A program made the translations under genes and the position numbers. Below the pieces are notes generated by a model. That model was not told where the DNA came from. It did not search any database and saw nothing but the letters and a program-made list of their open reading frames with translations. From Phlebotomus papatasi (lineage: Eukaryota; Arthropoda; Insecta; Diptera; Psychodidae), in NCBI RefSeq assembly GCF_024763615.1, contig NC_077222.1:15562001-15626000 (forward strand): 64,000 nucleotides of DNA, in the 5' to 3' direction. Positions within the stretch are counted from its first letter, which is position 1; every line of letters starts with the position of its first letter. Below, piece by piece: positions 12,238 to 24,442 of this stretch.

Positions 12238-12646
12238 TGTGCGTAAATATTTATGAATTCCTATTGGGAACTTACGAAATGCTCGTGTTTCGTATAACCC
12301 AAAAATAAGTTCGAAGAAGTTTATACTTTTTTTCACAAACATTGTTCGTAAAATGATCATTTGACGAGCATTTTTGTACTCTTACAAACATTTGTTCGTA
12401 TATGTTCGTAAAGACATAATAAAAAGTACGTAAAATTTTGTCAAATGTTCGTAAATTTTTGCCAGATAAACAAAAATATACAAACAAATGTTTGTAAAAA
12501 CATAAAACGCTTGTCAAATGATTATCTTACGAACAATATTTGTGAAAATGTACAAACTTTTACTAACATGTTTGTGAGTTACACGATTTACGATCATTTC
12601 GTAAGTCTCCAATAGGAATTCACAAACATTTACAAACAATTTTACA
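12238..12646. mobile_element. GTTCGTAAA fold-back element, copy 1
   Basis: A long imperfect palindrome rich in TTCGTAAA/TTTACGAA. Near its ends are GAATTCCTATTGGGAACTTA and its inverted form AAGTCTCCAATAGGAATTC. Homologous to the elements at 40081-40539 and 43128-43745. Non-coding; the frames on both strands across it reflect the palindrome. Confidence 0.8.
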
Positions 12647-12657
12647 AGACATTTTTA

Positions 12658-12918
12658 CGCTGGTAAAAATGAAAGGATCACCGAGGATCCTTTGAAAGTA
12701 GCGAAAGAATAAAAACAATAAAAAAATCTTCTTTTGTGTTCGCTCAGATGAAAGAAATGTGATATGAGTAATAAGTTTGCGATAAAACATAAACTATCGT
12801 AATAAAAGTGCATGCAAAATAGTAAGACACTATAGTAGTCCTTCCAAAGGATCAAATATTGTCTATCCTTTTAAAAATGATCAAATATGATCCAATTTGA
12901 TCCTTATAGTTTTGCCTG
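12658..12918. mobile_element. MITE, CACTGGTAAAAATAAAAGG family, diverged copy
   Basis: Shares CTGGTAAAAATGAAAGGATC at its left end and the interior TGTTCGCTCAGATGAAAGAA with the better copy at 32113-32450. The right end (TTGATCCTTATAGTTTTGCC) is degraded. Confidence 0.7.
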
Positions 12919-13354
12919 TGTGATAAATTACGTCATTGATACTGACATAATAATTTGGTAAATTGCAGTCTTTTGAATGTCCTCAAAAACCGTAATCATG
13001 AATTCTTATGCGGTTTCCTCAGAAAATCTATAATTTTAATCCAACCTTTTAAATTTCAGATAATTGAAAATCAATTAAATCCCTTACAAGGGCATCAAAT
13101 CTACAGACATTTTGGAGAAAAAACCATTTTGGAATTGTTTTCGATCCATTTCCTGAATGATTTCAATAATTTCTACGGATTTAGGTAAATGTTTAAAAAT
13201 GGTCTTATGGATCTGTGTAGCTTTCCTTGCAAAACTTGCCTTTTTCACTTGAAAATATTTAATGTTCTAAAAAATTAGTCACCAAAAAGATTTAAGACTT
13301 TACTTGAAAAATTTGTATAAATTCTTTTAGTCCGTTTTTGAAATTTTTTAAGTA

Positions 13355-13538
13355 GGGTAAAGTGATACAAATTGGACATAGTGTTACAAGTTGGGCAATT
13401 CGCCGGTACAAGTTGGACATGGCTTTTTTTCTTGATAAATACAGTACTGAATTTGTTTTTAAGTACAAGGAACCAAATTACAAAACTAAAAAAGCTCTGT
13501 CTATATTGTACCATTGTCCAACTTGCACCACATTACCC
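13355..13538. mobile_element. MITE with GGGTAAAGTGATACAAATTG ends
   Basis: The left end GGGTAAAGTGATACAAATTG then GACA and the right end TGTCCAACTTGCACCACATT then ACCC are inverted repeats flanked by TA, 184 bp. Open frames across it on both strands are not genes. Confidence 0.8.
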
Positions 13539-13690
13539 TAATACAGATAGCTGAGAAAATTTAATTAGCTGTTTTTTTAAGGAGAGACCAAAATAAACTT
13601 GAATTATTCTCCTTTGGAACCCCATTCGGAAGTGTTATTCATAAGCTTTTTATTTTAGCACCGATTTTGCCATAATTCCCAAGATAATAT

Positions 13691-13943
13691 TACTGAGAGA
13701 AATCCGAAAAAGTTAAAATAACATTCCAGAAATGTTTATTTTACCATGCAATATTGATCCGAAAACGGTGTAAATATTACCCTATTTAGGTGTATTAGAG
13801 GTTAAAGTTATCATTCTTTCGTGTTGATTTTACTCTTAAAAGGTGTAAAATTAACATTAAAAAATGTTGATATATTTTTACACTCAAAAAGTGTTAAAAT
13901 TATGACGAAAAAAAGTTAATCGCAGCCTCTTTTTTTCTCAGTG
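13691..13943 (+). mobile_element. CACTGAG MITE, copy B
   Basis: Starts ACTGAGAGAAATCCGAAAAA and ends TTTTTTTCTCAGTG. The same interior as copies A, D and E, in the same orientation. Confidence 0.9.
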
Positions 13944-15038
13944 ATGAAAAACAACAGTTGGTTAATCTTTATCATTTAGATTTATTTTTCGGACAAGAGA
14001 ACATTCCTCATTGCTATGTAAATTCGTATTTGGTATAATTATCTACCATATCCAACACAGAGAGTAAAACACTAATGTATGTTGCCTAAGTACCTTAAAT
14101 CGGATTGGCTTATTTTATTTACTGGCATTTTCTGGAATTGTGCTTTTGGATGTGGTGTGCTAGTGAAAAAGCACATGAATGGAGAATAAAATGGAAAGAG
14201 AGTATGTTATCTCTCTTCTAATTGATTTTGAAATATCACCTCAATGTTTTTCACTGGCAATAGAGGAGCATCTTGTGCATAAACAAAGTGTTAACGGTTT
14301 TATAGAGAAAAACTAACATTTTCTTTATTGCAATCTCTCGACGAGCGTGCAGTACAATATTGTTCCGTGAGTACACATTGTGAATAGTTTGTAGCGCTTT
14401 TGGCGCTATTTGATGATGTTGACAATGACACTACTTGGAGGATTTCGCAGCATCCCAAGTATCTTCAGTTTTGCACAATAGTGTGCACTCAAGAGTCAGA
14501 CAGACAAAGAAGTTGATAAACCAGTTTCGTTCTTTTGTTCCCATTCTTGGTTATTACAACCTTTTGTACAGTTTGTATGTAATGCTGCAATAATAAGTTC
14601 CAAGAGAGCGGATGGACTTATGATAGCCGGTCGTCTTGATATCAATTCAGTTCAAGTTTCTCTTGGGTTTCAAGTCATCTTCTGCAAGAGCCACGATTTG
14701 AAACATCGTGATTATATTTAACATTACCACAATTTCATACGAAATGCCTTTTACTTATTCGCAACAGCACAATTTCGTGGATATGCTTTAGGAGACACTA
14801 AACACTCAGTTTCACAAAGATTTGGTTTCATGTGCCAGGTCGATGACTCTTGATGTCTTTTCAAAATAAACATACCACATGAGAGATATATAGTTTCTGC
14901 CCAGAACCTTCTATATTAAATGTTGGCATTCATCATACAATCTCATGTCACAGATATATCCGACAGAAAAGTCTTCTCATGCAATTTTAAATTTTTTTTT
15001 AGTATTTTCTAAGTTATTTTTTACCCATGCCATTATAA
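13944..15038. other. Intergenic stretch without a supported feature
   Basis: No convincing coding frame or repeat was found between two CACTGAG MITEs. Confidence 0.45.
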
Positions 15039-15274
15039 CACTGAGAAAAAAGAGGCTGCGATTAACTTTCACACTTTTTGGGTGTAAAAATATATCAACA
15101 TTTTTTAATGTTAATTTTATACCTTTTAAGAGTAAAATCAACATGAAAGAAGGGTAAATTTAACCCATAATACACCTAAAATGGGTAATATTTACACCGA
15201 TTTCGGATCAATAATGCAGGATGAAATTAACATTTCCGGAATGTTATTTTGACTTTTTCGGATTTCTCTCAGTG
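15039..15274 (-). mobile_element. CACTGAG MITE, copy C (inverted)
   Basis: Starts CACTGAGAAAAAAGAGGCTG and ends CGGATTTCTCTCAGTG, so it lies in the opposite orientation to the neighbouring copies. About 236 bp, non-coding. Confidence 0.9.
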
Positions 15275-15332
15275 ATGCTTTCAAGGTTATGAAAATTATT
15301 ATAGTTGTACAAAAAGAAAATTTTGAAACATA

Positions 15333-15494
15333 GGGGTAATTGGGGCACCTTTTTAAATTGCGGTAGATTTGAAATTAAACTTATTATGATATAATGCTCA
15401 ACAACGCAATTGCGAAACTTAATTACTTCATAAGGCTCAAATCCATTCAAAATTATGAGAAAAAGCCCTTTATCAAAGCTGCCCCACTTCTCCC
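15333..15494. mobile_element. Small MITE with GGGGTAATTGGGGCACC ends
   Basis: The left end GGGGTAATTGGGGCACC and the right end GCTGCCCCACTTCTCCC are imperfect inverted repeats flanked by TA, 162 bp. Confidence 0.7.
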
Positions 15495-15615
15495 TACTGG
15501 TAGAAAAAAAATCTTTTACTAATCTGTAGGTATTATTATTATTATTTTTTATATTTTAACAAAAGAATAATAGAAAACAATACTTACGAGATAACTACAA
15601 AAATTGCCATGCTTA

Positions 15616-15870
15616 CACTGAGAAAAATCCGAAAACGTTAAAATAACATTACGGAAATGTTTATTTTATCCTGCAGTATTAATCCAAAATCGGTGTAAAT
15701 ATTATGCTTTTTAGGTGTATTAGGGTAAGTTAAAGTTACCCTTTTTCATGTTAATTTTACCCTTAAAAAGGTGTAAAATTAACATTAAAAAATGTTGATA
15801 TATTTTTACACCTAAAAAGTGTGAAATTTACGAGGAAAAAAGTTAATCGCACCCTCTTTTTTTCTCAGTG
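15616..15870 (+). mobile_element. CACTGAG MITE, copy D
   Basis: Starts CACTGAGAAAAATCCG and ends TTTCTCAGTG, with TA directly on both sides (TTA before, TAA after). This is one of the clearest examples of the TA target duplication of the family. Confidence 0.9.
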
Positions 15871-16317
15871 TAAAAAAGCATGTATGACCGAACTTTTCGA
15901 CTAAAAATTAAAAATTGAGAGTCTTTGTCAGCGCCACTCGCGGGAGAAAATAGCGCCCTCACGTGGAGAAAGAGTTTGCTTGAAAAAAGTTACAGTATCA
16001 TGAAAGTTTTTTTTAATTTTAGATCTGTCTTGTTTATTTGCTTTCTTACTAACTTCTTTATATACAAAACAGAGGGGAATAATAACTTTTCGATACTATC
16101 GAATCGATAATATCGATAAATCTATATCTCCTACATTAAATCAATGACGACTTTTTACGCATCGTTAGGCCATTTCCTAGACATTCTTAAGAAAATGTGA
16201 CTGTTGCTAAGTATCTATATTAGCTACAAAAAATATCGCTATCGTTCAAATTTTTCAGAATCGACAGTCGATACTATCGAAAATAAGTTATCATGTCACC
16301 CAGGTTTACTTAAATGC

Positions 16318-16759
16318 TGGGAATAGAATAATGAAAATAGGAAGACGAACACTTCCTCCGGTTGCGTCAGGGTTGTTTATCTTCTCAGGACAAGAAAAAC
16401 ACGTAGATCTTTGCCAAAGCTTTCGACGCTAACAACGCGCCTTCCTCAGTGGCTAAAAGGCTAAAAGTTTCCTCATTAGGAGCGGAGGAGATAAAATACG
16501 ACAATTTTCAGAGACATTGTTCACGATTTTCAGTGAGTTGATAAAACAAAGAAATGTAGTTTGATTGTCTCGAATAAAATTTCCCTCCTTTTAGCCACTG
16601 AGGAAGGCGCGTTGTTAGCGTCGAAAGCTTTGGCAAAGATCTACGTGTTTTTCTTGTCCTGAGAAGATAAACAACCCTGACGCAACCGGAGGAAGTGTTC
16701 GTCTTCCTATTTTCATTACCATTTCTCACGTCAGTACCTATACAATTGGGAATAGAATA
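16318..16759 (+). mobile_element. Palindromic retroposon-like element 1 with hammerhead-like motif
   Basis: A 13-bp direct repeat TGGGAATAGAATA lies at 16318-16330 and 16747-16759. Between them are an inverted arm (16331 to about 16461), a loop of about 125 nt, a direct arm (about 16588 to 16717) and a 29-nt single-copy tail. The direct arm holds CTGAGGAA, then GGCGC/GCGTC as a 5-bp stem (one G-T pair) around a 7-nt loop, then GAAA (16598-16626). The inverted arm carries the same motif on the minus strand (16421-16449). The duplication length suggests target-primed insertion, unlike the TA-flanked MITEs nearby. No coding capacity. Confidence 0.75.
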
Positions 16760-17100
16760 TTCCACAAATTCGAGAACACTAAAACAGCCATTCATTTATT
16801 TAAATTTAAATACGACACATGACTTAACAGATTTGGCCATATGGTTGAAGTTAAATTCGTAGCTATTTGATTAGAGTACAATAGGTTTATTTGGAATCAA
16901 ACCTAAATTCGAAATTTGAGAATTTTTCAATATTTCATATGGGTAAAGCAAAAAACATCGGAAGAAATAATTCTAATATTAGGCTTGCTCTTCTTTATAG
17001 TGTTCTTTTTTTTGGTTTTTTGAGAGAGGAAAACTTAAAATTCCAATTTAGATTAAATTCCAAATTTTAATTTTTCGGCTCACAATTGCGTATCACAGTA

Positions 17101-17871
17101 AGGGAGCATCTAAACGGGGGATTTTATTTCGAAACCGCCATTTTGACACAAAAATCCCCCACTGAGCTTTAGACCGGTGCATTTTTGCCTATCTTTCGAC
17201 GCTTAAAATCTCCCTCTTCGAAACCACATTTTGGTTATGTTCGAATATTTTGATATTTCAAGAGATTTTAATTTTTTTTTGTGTTTCAAGAGATGTTTTT
17301 CTCGTGAACTATTTTCTAAAAAGTCTAAAAGCAGGTTAAATGGGTAAAATATGGACACGGTATCGATCACTCTTCTGAATGTATCGTTTAATCTTTATTA
17401 GAATATGGTCGAATTGTTAAATAGACATCCTTAAATAAAAATAAAGAAATAGTCGAAATAATTAAATAGAATAAAGTTGATTTATAGAAAAATAAAAGCT
17501 TAGGATATTTTCTTAATTTAGCAACAATATTGGCGTAAAATCCTGCGGTAGGACGGTTTTGATATAGAAGATGGGTGCCCCATCTCCTCTTCCTTATAAA
17601 GTGTTCGTCACCCAGGCATAAATATTAACTTTACCACTCTTTAGCAAATTCTTTGATTGTAAAACATTGTGTGATTGACGTTTGAAATGTTTCGAAATAA
17701 AATAGAAAGTCTTCCAGACTATCTATTTTAGTTAGAGCACACTTGGAGAATTTATAACAAAGGGTGGAGAAAATTTATCTTAGGAATGAACCACTAGGGG
17801 AGATTTCCCGAGACTCACCGGTGCATAGCACAGTGCGGTGGATTTCGAAATCCCCCCGTATAGAAGATGCC
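17101..17871. mobile_element. MITE with AGGGAGCATCTAAACGGGGG ends
   Basis: The left end AGGGAGCATCTAAACGGGGG then ATTTTATTTCGAAA and the right end TTTCGAAATCCCCCCGTATA then GAAGATGCCT are inverted repeats next to TA. About 770 bp with no transposase. Confidence 0.75.
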
Positions 17872-19275
17872 TAAGAGCTAAGAGGTGTATTTCGAAATAC
17901 CCTTGTTTAAACAAGTTCATTTGGATAAATTGTCGGTAATGTCCGAAAATTCAAATTAAAATAGGAATAACTCAATTATATTTCCTAATTCCGTTCTATT
18001 TTTATGCAATCTACTGTAAGAGTATTCTATGGTTTTTTTTTGTGTCAGTCAACTTTATGGGTGACTATTTATAAAATGATAAGCCTAGAGTAAAACTGAT
18101 GCACCAAAAAAAGGGACCACTGCAACGTTATGCATCAAACTCTCGTTGTGCATATTAATTTTCTTTTTGGAACCAATTGACAAGTTGGCCCCCTCTGCGG
18201 TGTTCACCAAAAAAAAAACTATGGAGCAACAGTGAATTGTGGAGATTTTATTTTATTTAAAATTTAGTCTGTGAGAGACTATTTTTGCATTTTACAAAGT
18301 TAACATTTCCATGGAGTATTTTTGGGGTGTTTTTTTTTTTTATTATGAGTTCTGTGAATCTGCTGCAGTCACCTCCAGCGTCCAACACCGTCAGAAATTT
18401 GGGATGGGATCTCATTTCCGAACTCAAACACACATGTGAAGTTCTTCCTCCAACTTGTCCATTTCAGCTCAACATTTCCACATTTTATCTCACCCTTTGG
18501 CGCATTATTATCACTTTTCCAAGTGGTCATGTTCTAGTTCTTTTACCACAACGAATAATTATGTGGCTAGAGTTTTGTCTTTTCAATTTCCCGCCTTTCT
18601 CTACCTCTTTTACGTGGAATAATTCACCTCTGGAAGTGGAGTGGAAAAGTAAAATGTGTCAACACTAGTCTAGTTTTTTTTCTTCTTGCTTATTCCTCTC
18701 AACATTTCAAATTGGTCTCTTTTTATATGTCTTAAATACCGTTTTACACATATGCTTTCCTAACACAATTCCTACCATCTCCTTTCATTACGCTTCAATT
18801 CCATGTGCAATGGTTACAGTTTGAAGTAGATCGTCTCGACTGAAGCATAACCAACACAGAGTTTTGCTAAGAGAGAAAAACAACATTTCTCCAGCACTTC
18901 TGTCGCGCAATTATACTCTTTATTGCGGACTTTTATTGCATTCTACTGATTCTACTAGTTTGTACATTTGCCGTTAATTATCTCGGACTTTGCATTACGG
19001 CCTATAATTTCATTTGTCAGTGAATTGCTGGAAAGTTTCAACTTTCCGTCCATTGGTCTGGATTTCCCAACAAAAAAAAATGTTCCCATGGCACCAGTTT
19101 CAGCGAAACAACCCAAAGTCACATATTATTTTGGAAATTTATAAGAATTGTCATGGAACTTGTTCAGTATGATTTGCAAAAAAATCTGTTACTTCTTTTA
19201 TTCTCTGGTTTATGTTTCTTGCCAAAAACCTAATGTTGGATACGTGAAGAATCAACCAAAATTGGAGAATATTTA
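17872..19275. other. Intergenic stretch without a supported gene
   Basis: The 127-aa frame at 18285-18668 has no recognisable domain, and no splice context supports it. Nothing else seen. Confidence 0.4.
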
Positions 19276-19699
19276 GGGTAAGTGTGCCAAATTCCGGCCA
19301 GCTTGCAATTTCGGCCACCTTTTTTGTTCCTCAAATTTCCATGAACTTTCAGATTTTACGTACTCTAGAGATTATACAAAGCAAATAACAAAAAATGTAG
19401 CTTAGACAAACGAGATGACATGAAAAAGATATTGTAAAAATTCCTGAAAGGCAAGGAACTATGAGAATGAAGGTGGCCGAAATAGGGCACCAAAGCTATG
19501 TCTACATTTTTATTCATTTTAAAATGTATTAAGAATGATTTTAGAGTAAATAAAGACGATAAACTGTCCACAAGGTTCTATGCAACACTCCTTGAATAGA
19601 AGGAATAAAAAAAATCAATTTCTATTAAAGATATTACACTTCAAACTTGAGACTTTGGCGCTTGCATGAAACTATGCCGAAATTTTTTCACACTTACCC
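19276..19699 (+). mobile_element. MITE, GTGCCAAATTTCGG-terminal family, best-preserved copy
   Basis: The left end GGGTAAGTGTGCCAAATTCC and the right end TTTTTTCACACTTACCC are inverted repeats with TA on both sides. The interior closely matches 3301-3725 (for example GAAGGTGGCCGAAATAGGGC). 424 bp, non-coding. Confidence 0.85.
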
Positions 19700-20125
19700 T
19701 AGCACACAAAAAAAACAAGCATAGAAAATATAATTTTGAGAATATTATGCTATAAAAAATTATTCAGATTTTGCTTGGATTAATAGATTAAACTAGATTA
19801 AACTACTTAATCTAGAAATTGTTCTATTTCGAGTCATTTGTATGCCCTCAGTTTACTTATCTGCTATAAAAATTACTATTTTTATATTTTTTTTTCTATC
19901 TCAGAATATGTTATGCCATCTTTTATCTACTAATAGAATTTTTCACTCATTTTCATAAAAAAAATATTCATAAATTCAATAATAGATTAACGTTAAGATT
20001 AAAATTTATACATGAAACAGATTTTTAGATGGAGATGGCTAATCTGTTTATTACAGAGTTGATTTATTATTTCATATGCTAAAAAGACTAAAAAAAAATG
20101 TGAACTTGACCCGAAATTAGTTTAA

Positions 20126-20520
20126 GGACAGAATCACATTGACAGTCAAATTCTCACCGTCACCGTCAAAGCCTTACCATTTTTCCTTAAATTACGCATT
20201 TTCATTGAAATTCCTACACTGAGAGAAATCCGAAAAAGTTAAAAAAACATTCCAGAAATGTTTATTTTACCCTGAAGTATCGATCTTAAATACGTGTAAA
20301 TATTACCCTTTTTAGGTGTATTAGGGGTTAAAGTTGCCCTTTTTCATGTTGATTTTACCATTTAAAGGTGTAAAATTAACATTAAAAAATGTTGATATAA
20401 TTTTACACCTAAAAAGTGTTAAAGTCATGACAAAAAAAAGTTAATCGTAGCCTCTTTTTTTCTCAGTGTAGCAAATTCTCGATTACCATATACCTTATCT
20501 TATACTCTCACTTTAACACT
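20126..20520 (+). mobile_element. Harbinger-like MITE fragment, interrupted by CACTGAG MITE
   Basis: The left part starts GGACAGAATCACATTGACAG after TTTAA, as in the copies at 32530, 43202 and 48479. It is broken at CATTGAAATTCC|TA by MITE copy E and resumes with TAGCAAATTCTCGATTACC. The right half of the palindrome is missing. Confidence 0.75.
20217..20468 (+). mobile_element. CACTGAG MITE, copy E (nested)
   Basis: Starts CACTGAGAGAAATCCGAAAA and ends TTTTTTTCTCAGTG, with TA on both sides. The host sequence can be compared with intact copies of the interrupted repeat, which read CAATTCTTACGCAAATTCTC at the site. This shows that a single TA was duplicated. Confidence 0.9.
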
Positions 20521-20544
20521 ACACACAGAAAAATCTTCGAATAA

Positions 20545-21720
20545 AAATAAGAAATTTTCACTTAAATCATACTAAAATAAGGGTAAATTTTGCTCCAAGT
20601 AATTCGATTTCTTAATTTTAGGTAAAATTACTAAAAGTTATCTAACAGTCCATATCCATAGGATTAATTTAAGTAACTGGTAGATTAAAAATTTCTAAAA
20701 TCTTTATATCATTTTAGAATATTACGGATTAATAATAGTTTAAAATAGGGTTATTTCTAGAATATCGAGAGGATCAATTTCAGTAACTGGAGGATTAATA
20801 TTAGAAACTATCAGGATTGTTTTTAGAATATCCAAAGGGTAAATTTTAGTAACCTGATGGGTTAATTTTAGTAATACTCGGGATTGATTTTAGAATATCT
20901 AAGTGATAAATTTTAGTAGCCTGGAAGGTTAATTTTAGTAACCTGTGAGTTAATATTAGTAAATTTAAGGATTAATTTTAGTAACTTTCAGGATTGAATT
21001 TAGAATATCTTTAGAATGGTTTAGTAACTTTCTGGATTAATTTTAATAACATTTAGGATTGGTTTTAGAATATCGAGGGGATCAATTTTAGTAATCTGAT
21101 AGGTTAATTTTAGTAATCAATTTTAGTAACCTGGGAGTTAATGTTAGTAGCATTTAGGATTGATTTTAGAATACCATGGGGGTTGAATTTCAGTAACTGC
21201 GGGGGGGTTTAAAATTAGTAACTTTCAGGATTAATTTTAGTAACATTCAGGATTTATTTTAGAATATCGAGGAGGTCAATTTAAGTAACCTGTGGGTTAA
21301 TTTTAGTAATTTTCAGGATTGATTTTAGAATAGTAATGGGATCAATTTTAGTAACCTGGGGGGTTAGTCTTAGTAACTGTAAGGCCCTTGACAGACCTGA
21401 GGATTAGCCGAGAGACGGCTTAGCGTAATTATACTCGAAATAATGATTAGACAACATTTCCATCATTTTCCACTAAGTCGTCTCTCGGCTTAAGTCGTAA
21501 GTGTGTCTAGGGCATAAGGATTAATTTTAGTAACATTCATGATTGATTTTAGAATATTGAGGGAATCAATTTTAGTAACCTGGGGGTTATTTTAGAAACT
21601 TTCTGGATCAATTATATTAATTTTCAGGATTGATTTCATAATATCGAAGAGGATCAATTTTAAATTTTAATAACATGGGGGTTAATTTTAGTACCTTTCG
21701 GGATTAATTTTAATATATTA
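20545..21720 (+). repeat. Degenerate tandem array of TTTTAGTAAC / TTTTAGAATATC units
   Basis: More than a kilobase is made of short variable units such as GGATTAATTTTAGTAAC, CTGGGGGTTAATTTTAG and GATTTTAGAATATCGAGGGG, arranged in loose alternation. A MITE (21384-21513) is inserted in the array. The start of the array (ACACAGAAAAATCTTCG) directly follows the truncated Harbinger-like MITE. No coding potential. Confidence 0.8.
21384..21513. mobile_element. MITE with GCCCTWGACASAC ends, in the tandem array
   Basis: The left end GCCCTTGACAGACCTGAGGA and the right end (inward) GCCCTAGACACACTTACGAC share the first 12 bases with two mismatches, followed by TTAGCCGAGAGA or TAAGCCGAGAGA. TAAG flanks both sides. 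A relative lies at 29037-29237. Confidence 0.75.
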
Positions 21721-21737
21721 TTATTGTATAATAAATA

Positions 21738-21940
21738 TAATATTCCGAAAAAGTAAATTTGTCCTTAAGGTCCTTCAGGGGTTACGTATGTCTCGCAGAC
21801 TAAATGAAAACAGCATATTTTCTTATCATCTTTTTTTGACGAAATAAAAAAAAATAAAAATTAAAGTCCTTTAGAGCCCAAATTAGCTCAGGCCGACCCT
21901 TTAGAATATTCAGCCTGTAGAATTTGGTAGTAAAGTAGTA
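21738..21940 (-). repeat. Dispersed repeat, inverted partner of 29349-29537
   Basis: Sequence from AATATTCCGAAAAAGTAAAT through GGTCCTTCAGGGGTTACG to GAATTTGGTAGTAAAG reappears reverse-complemented at 29349-29537. A more diverged piece lies near 28960-29015. Small minus-strand frames at 21800 and 28812 share a run of similar residues only because the repeat is shared. Confidence 0.8.
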
Positions 21941-24442
21941 GATTTGGTTTTGCAAATTAGTTGCTTGTAATCCATAGATGTTATTAGTGCATCTCAAAAC
22001 AAAATATTTTATTTCATATCAAAAATAATCCTTTTCCAAAAGTTGATCATTTTTCATCAGCCAAAAATTTCTTGATAAATTTGAAAAAGTGGCTCCAAAT
22101 GGTAATATACATACATTTTTAATAATAAAATGAAATTTTTTTAAGTGCAATAATAACCTATGGATTGCAAGTAACTTATTTGCAAAAAGAAACATTTTAA
22201 AAAGTTTTTTTTTTCTATAATTTTTTTCCACCTGATTTCTCGAATATAGCTTTGTCAAGAAACTTATGGCCTGGCCGGTACTGTAACTGCTTTTGAACTG
22301 GTATTCTTGAGTACACTGAACTGGTAATACTGAACACTTGAACTGGTATTCAGAGGTACAGAACTGAAACAATTTCATATTTGAGTAATAGCGACACCGT
22401 TGTCTTAATATTTGTGACTAACCTCTTATGTAATGTCTTATGGCTTTTTAACCTTTTAAGAACCAATAGTTCACCAATTACCAAGCCAATTACTAATCTA
22501 GCAATCTGAAAGATACTAGTGTTTTACTTTATTACGTTTTGCATTGCAAAAATTTTCCGCGTCCATCGCCGTCTTATTATTGATGATTACATGTCTCCAT
22601 TTCAAAACACCGGAAAAGCTTTTTGTGGCATCTGCTGGCATCCGAGTAGTAACAAGAGAGGAGTATAGGATGAGAGTGAAATACTGGTTTATTAGATCCA
22701 GAGCCTTACATAGATACATAGTATATGGAATTCTGTGGCAGGACTGTTAACTTCTAGTCTAGATACGTTTGATATATTGAACTTTCTCTATCACATTACA
22801 CTTTTTAGATTGTATTCTATGTAGATCTTTATGCCTTCGACATACCTTTTACACTAGCAAAATTTATGAAAACAATATTTACATCGTTTTGTTATTTTTA
22901 AATGTGTTGCATATATCTTATTTCGCCCTTTCCACTTCCCTTCTTTTTGTAAAGCATCATGTAAAATTCAATTTAATTTTAAGTTTGAAAAATTAGACAA
23001 GTGCAACATGCTTGAAAAGCAAAGAGAAGATATTTTTCAAAACTTTGTTTTTTTTTATTAATTTTCGAAATCGAACTAAAATGTGTGATGGAGGTATTAA
23101 TATTTCTTTTCTAATATTTAATTTACAATATTCATATCAATCTCTACAAAAAAAATGGTGAAGAAAAAACATAATCAAAAAACTATTCCCACGTTAAATA
23201 TATTATAATTTAATGCTTATGAATAAATATTAGAACGCCTAATCGTACAATATTTATTCTAAATTTAGAGAAAATATATTCATTGACCCACAATGATTTT
23301 ATGACATAGAATTCCCGTTAAATCAATAAATGTTGGTGCGATTATGATAAACTTCAATCATTTATGCGTCAAATTATTTATGCATGCCACTGTATTGAAG
23401 CAGTCAGAGTCATTAACAGTTCAGGGGGAAAACACGACAAACTGCTTCACTTTCTACAATTTATGATCTTGATCTCGGACCCGAGAAAGGAGAAATGCTG
23501 AAATTTGAGAAAGACGAGAAACATCTCAAAAGCATCTTTTAAGCTAATTGGTAGTTCGATTAAACATGTTTTCCCATCAGTAGCGTTTGAGACAAAAAAA
23601 AGCTATATTTATAATCCTAGCAAAATTAAAAAGAGAATAAAACAAGAATTCCAAGATAGGCAATTATGGCTTTCGGATACGATTAATGCTGTGACATTGC
23701 GTGAGATTTTGCTCTCCATTCTCAGGTAATATTCATCTTGGGCGGTTATTTCAATGGATCAACAGGTTATTATGCTTTTTTTTCTTACTCCATTCATGGA
23801 GATTTCAATGTCTCCGCCCAATTGATAGCCTAATGCTCAAATAAAATGTATTCAAATAAGACATAATGATGAATATTTAGTGGCATGTTGAGAGGCTTCT
23901 TAAAGTATTGAATGTAGGCAATGTGTAGCGATCATTCAATTAATATTAATTCGGTGAGACTCTTGTGAGGTCAATTATTTTATACCATGTCATTGGGATG
24001 ATTGAGCAGATGTTACAACACAATTTCGCCATCTTCCACCCACTTAATTCATTCAAGTGTCAGGATAATGAAATAATCTTTGTAAATTGAATTAAATTTT
24101 ATATTAAAGTAAATGTATGGGCAAAATGGGTCTCCCGCTCTTGTGCCAACCTTTCCACATTGAGATTACCCTCTGCGAATTGCGTAACTCCGGCATCCCA
24201 ATCTACTTTATTAGGGAAGATATAGAAAGTTAGACGTGCAAAAAAAAAGCAAAACGACTCCCGGGACCAAGCAAAAATGGTAATTTATGTTCAAATCGTG
24301 TCTTACCTTTTTTTCCACCCAGAGTGATGTGACCAACTTTAAGCGACAAAAGCCAAATAAATTTATATGCGTGTATATCTGCTTCGTTCTCACTTTCACC
24401 ATCACTTTCATCTCATACTCTTCTTCCATTGCAAATTTCCAG
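21941..24442. other. Non-coding stretch upstream of the first coding exon
   Basis: Contains degenerate GAACTGGTATTC words at about 22285-22370 and AT-rich sequence. A 74-codon frame at 23505-23729 ends just before CTCAG|GTAATA and could be an exon, but no domain or matching exon was found. The pyrimidine tract before 24443 (CTTCTTCCATTGCAAATTTCCAG) suggests an intron ends here, so part of this stretch may be an upstream intron with an unseen 5' UTR exon beyond it. Confidence 0.35.

Noticed and set aside
16095..16125. DREF-type TATCGATA regulatory site
   Set aside because: The word is present, with further ATCGAT words nearby, but no gene start is close and AT-rich DNA yields it by chance.
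18285..18668. 127-aa + strand protein
   Set aside because: No domain, unremarkable composition, and no splice or promoter context.
23505..23729. Upstream exon of the host gene ending at CTCAG|GTAATA
   Set aside because: All frames downstream of the 24443 acceptor stop before the main ATG, so it could not join in frame. It could only be a separate or untranslated exon.
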